Shown: piece by piece, positions 6,914-8,800 of the stretch
Position numbering within the stretch: the stretch's first letter is position 1
Layout: each line of letters opens with the position of its first letter
Assembly: GCA_023422695.1 (NCBI GenBank)
Contig: JAFAGN010000076.1
Coordinates: 1 to 8,800 of the forward strand
Length of the DNA: 8,800 bases
Direction: 5' to 3'
Origin: Pseudomonadota bacterium
GTDB lineage: Bacteria; Pseudomonadota; Alphaproteobacteria; Sphingomonadales; Sphingomonadaceae
The notes under the pieces: model-generated
Told to the model about the DNA's origin: nothing
Databases searched by the model: none
What the model saw: only the letters and a program-made list of their open reading frames with translations
Position numbers and translations under genes: made by a program

Positions 6914-7657
6914 ATGGCTACCAAGATGGATAGTGCCGAGAAGGCTTTCGAAGCCGCGACGCTGGAAACCGCCGCCAAGTCGGTGGAAGCTCCGGCCGCC
7001 CCGGTTGTTGCGGCTGCTCCGGCAGCGGCGAAGGTCGAGGCGCCCGCCAAGATCAAGACGGTGAAGGCAAAAGCCAAGCCGGCCGCGAAAAAGGCTGCTG
7101 CCCCCAAGGCCGCCGCCAAGAAGGTTGCTCCCAAGAAGGCGACCGTGAAGAAAATTGCCCCCAAGGCTGCGCCGAAGCCGGTTGCCGCCGTCAGCAAAGG
7201 AATCAAGACCATGAACGACACCGTCAAGAAGTTCGCCGACGAAGCGAAGACCCGCACCGAAGCCCTGACCGCCGACTTCAACGAGAAGGCCAAGGAAGCG
7301 ATGAGCAAGACCAGCAAGCTGGCCGAAGAAGCCGTCGAATTCAACAAGGCCAACATCGAAGCGCTGGTCGAAGCCGGCAAGATCGCTGCCAAGAACATGG
7401 AAGTTCTGGGCCAGGAAGGCGTGACCTTCGCTCGCAAGAGCTTTGAAGACACGACCGCTGCGCTGAAGGGCTACACCGCCGTCAAGACCCCGGCCGACTT
7501 CTTCAAGCTCTATGCCGAAAACAGCAAGAAGGCTTTCGACGCCGCCGTTGCCCAGACCTCGAAGACCAGCGAACTGGTCGTCAAGATGGCCAATGACAGC
7601 TTCGCGCCGATCTCGAACCGCGTTTCGGTCATCACCTCGAAGATGAAGGCCGCTTAA
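6914..7657 (+). CDS. Phasin with H1-like N-terminal region
   Basis: A 247-residue granule-associated protein that coats PHA granules. Residues 100-247, from MNDTVKKFADEAKTRTEAL on, form a helical, amphipathic phasin domain (Phasin_2 type), including the EFNKANIEALVEAGKIAAKNMEVLGQE block and the TPADFFKLYAENSKKAFD block. Residues about 25-98 are very different: almost only Ala, Lys, Pro and Val, with repeated AAKK, APK and PKKA units, like histone H1 tails and the KPAA-rich tail of Pseudomonas PhaF, though at the other end of the protein. That suggests DNA or nucleoid contact, by inference. ATG 6914 is chosen over TTG 6908 because AAAGGAG (6899-6905) is 8 nt upstream. Codon use is very biased (AAG for Lys, GCC for Ala), fitting high expression. 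An internal start at 7211 is noted separately. Confidence 0.9.
   Translation: MATKMDSAEKAFEAATLETAAKSVEAPAAPVVAAAPAAAKVEAPAKIKTVKAKAKPAAKKAAAPKAAAKKVAPKKATVKKIAPKAAPKPVAAVSKGIKTMNDTVKKFADEAKTRTEALTADFNEKAKEAMSKTSKLAEEAVEFNKANIEALVEAGKIAAKNMEVLGQEGVTFARKSFEDTTAALKGYTAVKTPADFFKLYAENSKKAFDAAVAQTSKTSELVVKMANDSFAPISNRVSVITSKMKAA
7196..7213 (+). promoter_or_regulatory. Internal RBS and ATG inside phasin gene
   Basis: AAAGGAA (7196-7202), then 8 nt, then ATG (7211-7213) in frame at Met100, precisely where the Lys/Ala/Pro region ends and the phasin domain begins. It would yield a 148-residue phasin without the basic tail. The spacing equals that of the main start. Use of this start is inference. Confidence 0.4.
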
Positions 7658-7724
7658 GGCGCCTTCACCTTCCGTTGGCGCGGGCATCCCCCCTCCCTCC
7701 CCGCCTGCGCCGACACCCCCAAGG

Positions 7725-7763
7725 CCGCTCGCTTCCCTCGGAAGCGGGCGGTTCTTGCTTTCT
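7725..7763 (+). terminator. Rho-independent terminator of phasin gene
   Basis: A 12-bp stem, CCGCTCGCTTCC (7725-7736) / GGAAGCGGGCGG (7740-7751), with one G-T pair and a CTC loop, is followed by the T-rich run TTCTTGCTTTCT (7752-7763). It begins 67 nt past the phasin stop. A strong terminator fits a highly expressed single gene and separates it from clpS. Confidence 0.75.
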
Positions 7764-7918
7764 GGGTCAGCCGGGATCGGCTGGCGAACAAGAGGTTAAA
7801 AACCGCGCGCGCGCCCCTTGCGCTTCGCCCGCGGCTTGCGATATTCCTGCCGATGATGTTTCCAGTTTTGACCACCCAGCCGACCCGCGCGATGGCGGAG
7901 TCAGGCAATGTCCGCGCC
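7764..7918. other. Leader region before clpS
   Basis: The stretch between the phasin terminator and the preferred clpS start holds a 6-bp hairpin CAGCCG-ggat-CGGCTG (7768-7783) and the clpS promoter, which I cannot place with confidence. From 7853 on it is open in the clpS frame, but codons such as TTT, CCA, GTT and TTG just after 7853 are not those favoured here. No separate gene is seen. Confidence 0.4.
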
Positions 7919-8245
7919 ATGGCGGACAAGGACGACGGCGCGCCAGGCACCCCCGGCGTCGGCATCGCCACGCGCACCCGCGCCAAGGCAAAAAAGCCGT
8001 CGATGTACAAGGTGCTGCTGCTCAACGACGATTATACCCCGATGGAGTTCGTCGTGATGGTGCTGCAGCGTTTCTTCAACATGGACATCGAACAGGCGAC
8101 CCAGGTGATGCTGCACGTCCACCAGCAGGGCGTCGGCGTGTGCGGTGTATTCAGCTATGAAGTTGCCGAAACGAAGGTGAACCAGGTGATGGACGCCGCA
8201 CGGCAGAACCAGCACCCGCTGCAATGCACGCTGGAAAAGGCGTAA
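7919..8245 (+). CDS. clpS: ATP-dependent Clp protease adaptor ClpS
   Basis: The N-end-rule adaptor that binds proteins with bulky hydrophobic N-terminal residues and hands them to ClpAP. From ATG 7919 it has 108 residues, close to the 106 of E. coli ClpS. The binding-pocket motif LLNDDYTPMEFV carries Asn36, Asp37, Asp38 and Met42; His68 lies in VHQQG; CGVFSYEVAETKV and the end HPLQCTLEK are family signatures. Each matches the E. coli residue at an offset of two. About the first 25 residues form the usual flexible tail. Starts at 7853 (130 residues) and 7892 (117) are also in frame; none of the three has a good Shine-Dalgarno, and 7919 was chosen from family length and the MADKDD opening. clpA, often adjacent, does not follow: the next gene converges, with one base between the stops. 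Confidence 0.92.
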   Translation: MADKDDGAPGTPGVGIATRTRAKAKKPSMYKVLLLNDDYTPMEFVVMVLQRFFNMDIEQATQVMLHVHQQGVGVCGVFSYEVAETKVNQVMDAARQNQHPLQCTLEKA

Positions 8246-8246
8246 C

Positions 8247-8738
8247 CTACCCCGCCCGCGCCGCCTGCTCGGCCTTCAATGCCTCCGACGGCTCGCCTTT
8301 AAGATCGCCATAACCCAGCGCTTCACCGCAGCCCGGACACACCAGCGCTGTTCCAACATCCGCTCCGCACGCGCGGTGGGTATAGCGCATCGCGGGGCCG
8401 CCGCCGGTTTCGCCCGGCGCATAGGCCCAGCGCTCGGCCCAGCCGCGCATCGCGTAAAGCACGCCGAACAGATCCTTGCCCTTGGCGGTCAACCAATAGT
8501 CGTGGCGAACCGGGCGGTCCTGATAGGCGCGCCGCTCGACCACGCCTTCGCCCTCGAGAAGCTTCAGCCGCGCCGATACCAGCTGCGGGCCAAGGCCGGT
8601 GTTCGCCGCGATCACCTCGAACCGGCGGTTGCCAAAGAATAGGTCGCGCAGGATCAGCAGCACCGCGCGGTCGCCGAGCAGCTCCGCGGATCGCCCGACG
8701 GGGCAGAATGTGTCCGACAGATCTGCACGTTTCGGCAA
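8247..8738 (-). CDS. HxlR-type winged-helix regulator, start uncertain
   Basis: A DNA-binding repressor or activator of the HxlR/MarR-like class. Numbering from a TTG at 8738 gives 163 residues. The HxlR domain spans about 10-105: FCPVGRSAELLGDRAVLLILRDLF, then the recognition-helix region TGLGPQLVSARLKLLEGEGVVERR, then YWLTAKGKDL of the wing. The C-terminus adds a small zinc-ribbon-like part with His121, Cys124, Cys134 and Cys137 (CPGCGEALGYGDL). The TTG is doubtful: it has no clear ribosome site, and upstream codons IRIGDYYL (8736-8759) look like protein. The frame stays open to the window edge through an all-G/C tail, so the true start may be missing or altered. It converges on clpS. Target genes are unknown. 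Confidence 0.85.
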   Translation of the reverse strand: MPKRADLSDTFCPVGRSAELLGDRAVLLILRDLFFGNRRFEVIAANTGLGPQLVSARLKLLEGEGVVERRAYQDRPVRHDYWLTAKGKDLFGVLYAMRGWAERWAYAPGETGGGPAMRYTHRACGADVGTALVCPGCGEALGYGDLKGEPSEALKAEQAARAG

Positions 8739-8759
8739 ATAATAGTCTCCGATGCGGAT

Positions 8760-8800
8760 CCCCGGGGGGGCGCGGCGGGGCCGGCCGCCGCGGCGCGCCC
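8760..8800. other. All-G/C right edge with restriction-site cluster
   Basis: All 41 bases are G or C. With the preceding bases the stretch contains BamHI (8756-8761), SmaI (8761-8766), FseI (8779-8786), SacII (8788-8793) and AscI (8792-8799) sites, and GGGCGCG (8768-8774) is the inverse of CGCGCCC (8794-8800), ending exactly at the window edge. It could be linker, an assembly-end artefact or a real GC-rich hairpin. It has no gene-like content beyond an open frame of Arg, Gly, Pro and Ala. Confidence 0.6.

Noticed and set aside
6878..7687. Minus-strand open frame opposite the phasin, rich in Gly, Leu and Arg
   Set aside because: Its apparent low-complexity repeats are just the complement of the Ala/Lys codons of the phasin.
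1..8800. Defence system, CRISPR array, prophage or toxin-antitoxin pair
   Set aside because: All substantial frames are assigned to metabolic, transport, storage, proteolysis or regulatory families; no repeat-spacer pattern, recombinase or toxin-like gene was found.

Overview
The window reads as ordinary, gene-dense chromosome from a high-GC alphaproteobacterium, most likely a member of the Sphingomonadales (Sphingopyxis/Sphingomonas-like). That assignment rests on strong G/C preference at third codon positions, a Spinster-type MFS permease, a class I polyhydroxyalkanoate (PHA) synthase next to a phasin, and two intergenic repeats of the kind common in this group. It is inference from recognised families, not a database result.

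Layout. A REP-like repeat (18-47) lies downstream of a leftward MFS transporter (58-1371). A 111-bp divergent spacer separates it from a rightward, exported amidase (1483-3057). A 135-bp imperfect palindrome (3059-3193) fills the gap between the amidase and a convergent leftward pair. That pair is an AlaC/DapL-like class I/II aminotransferase (3681-4901) followed by a DUF2721 membrane protein (3199-3684), with an ATGA stop/start overlap. A second 111-bp divergent spacer leads to rightward phaC (5013-6791), then a phasin (6914-7657) with its own promoter, two candidate PhaR operators and a terminator. clpS (rightward, stop at 8245) and a leftward HxlR-type regulator (stop at 8247) converge with one base between them. 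The last ~41 bases contain no A or T at all and do not look like normal coding or promoter sequence.

How it works together. phaC and the phasin form a PHA storage module: the synthase polymerises hydroxyacyl-CoA and the phasin coats the granule. The phasin promoter carries two TGC-N3-GCA palindromes, matching the core of the published PhaR operator, although phaR itself is not in the window. The aminotransferase and DUF2721 gene are probably translationally coupled. ClpS is the N-end-rule adaptor of ClpAP, but no clpA follows it here.

I found no defence system, CRISPR array, tRNA, rRNA, transposase or prophage gene. The points most worth a second look are the phasin's histone-H1-like N-terminal half with an internal Shine-Dalgarno and ATG at its junction with the phasin domain, the paired operator-like palindromes, the four-armed palindromic repeat, and the anomalous all-G/C right edge, which leaves the start of the HxlR gene uncertain.
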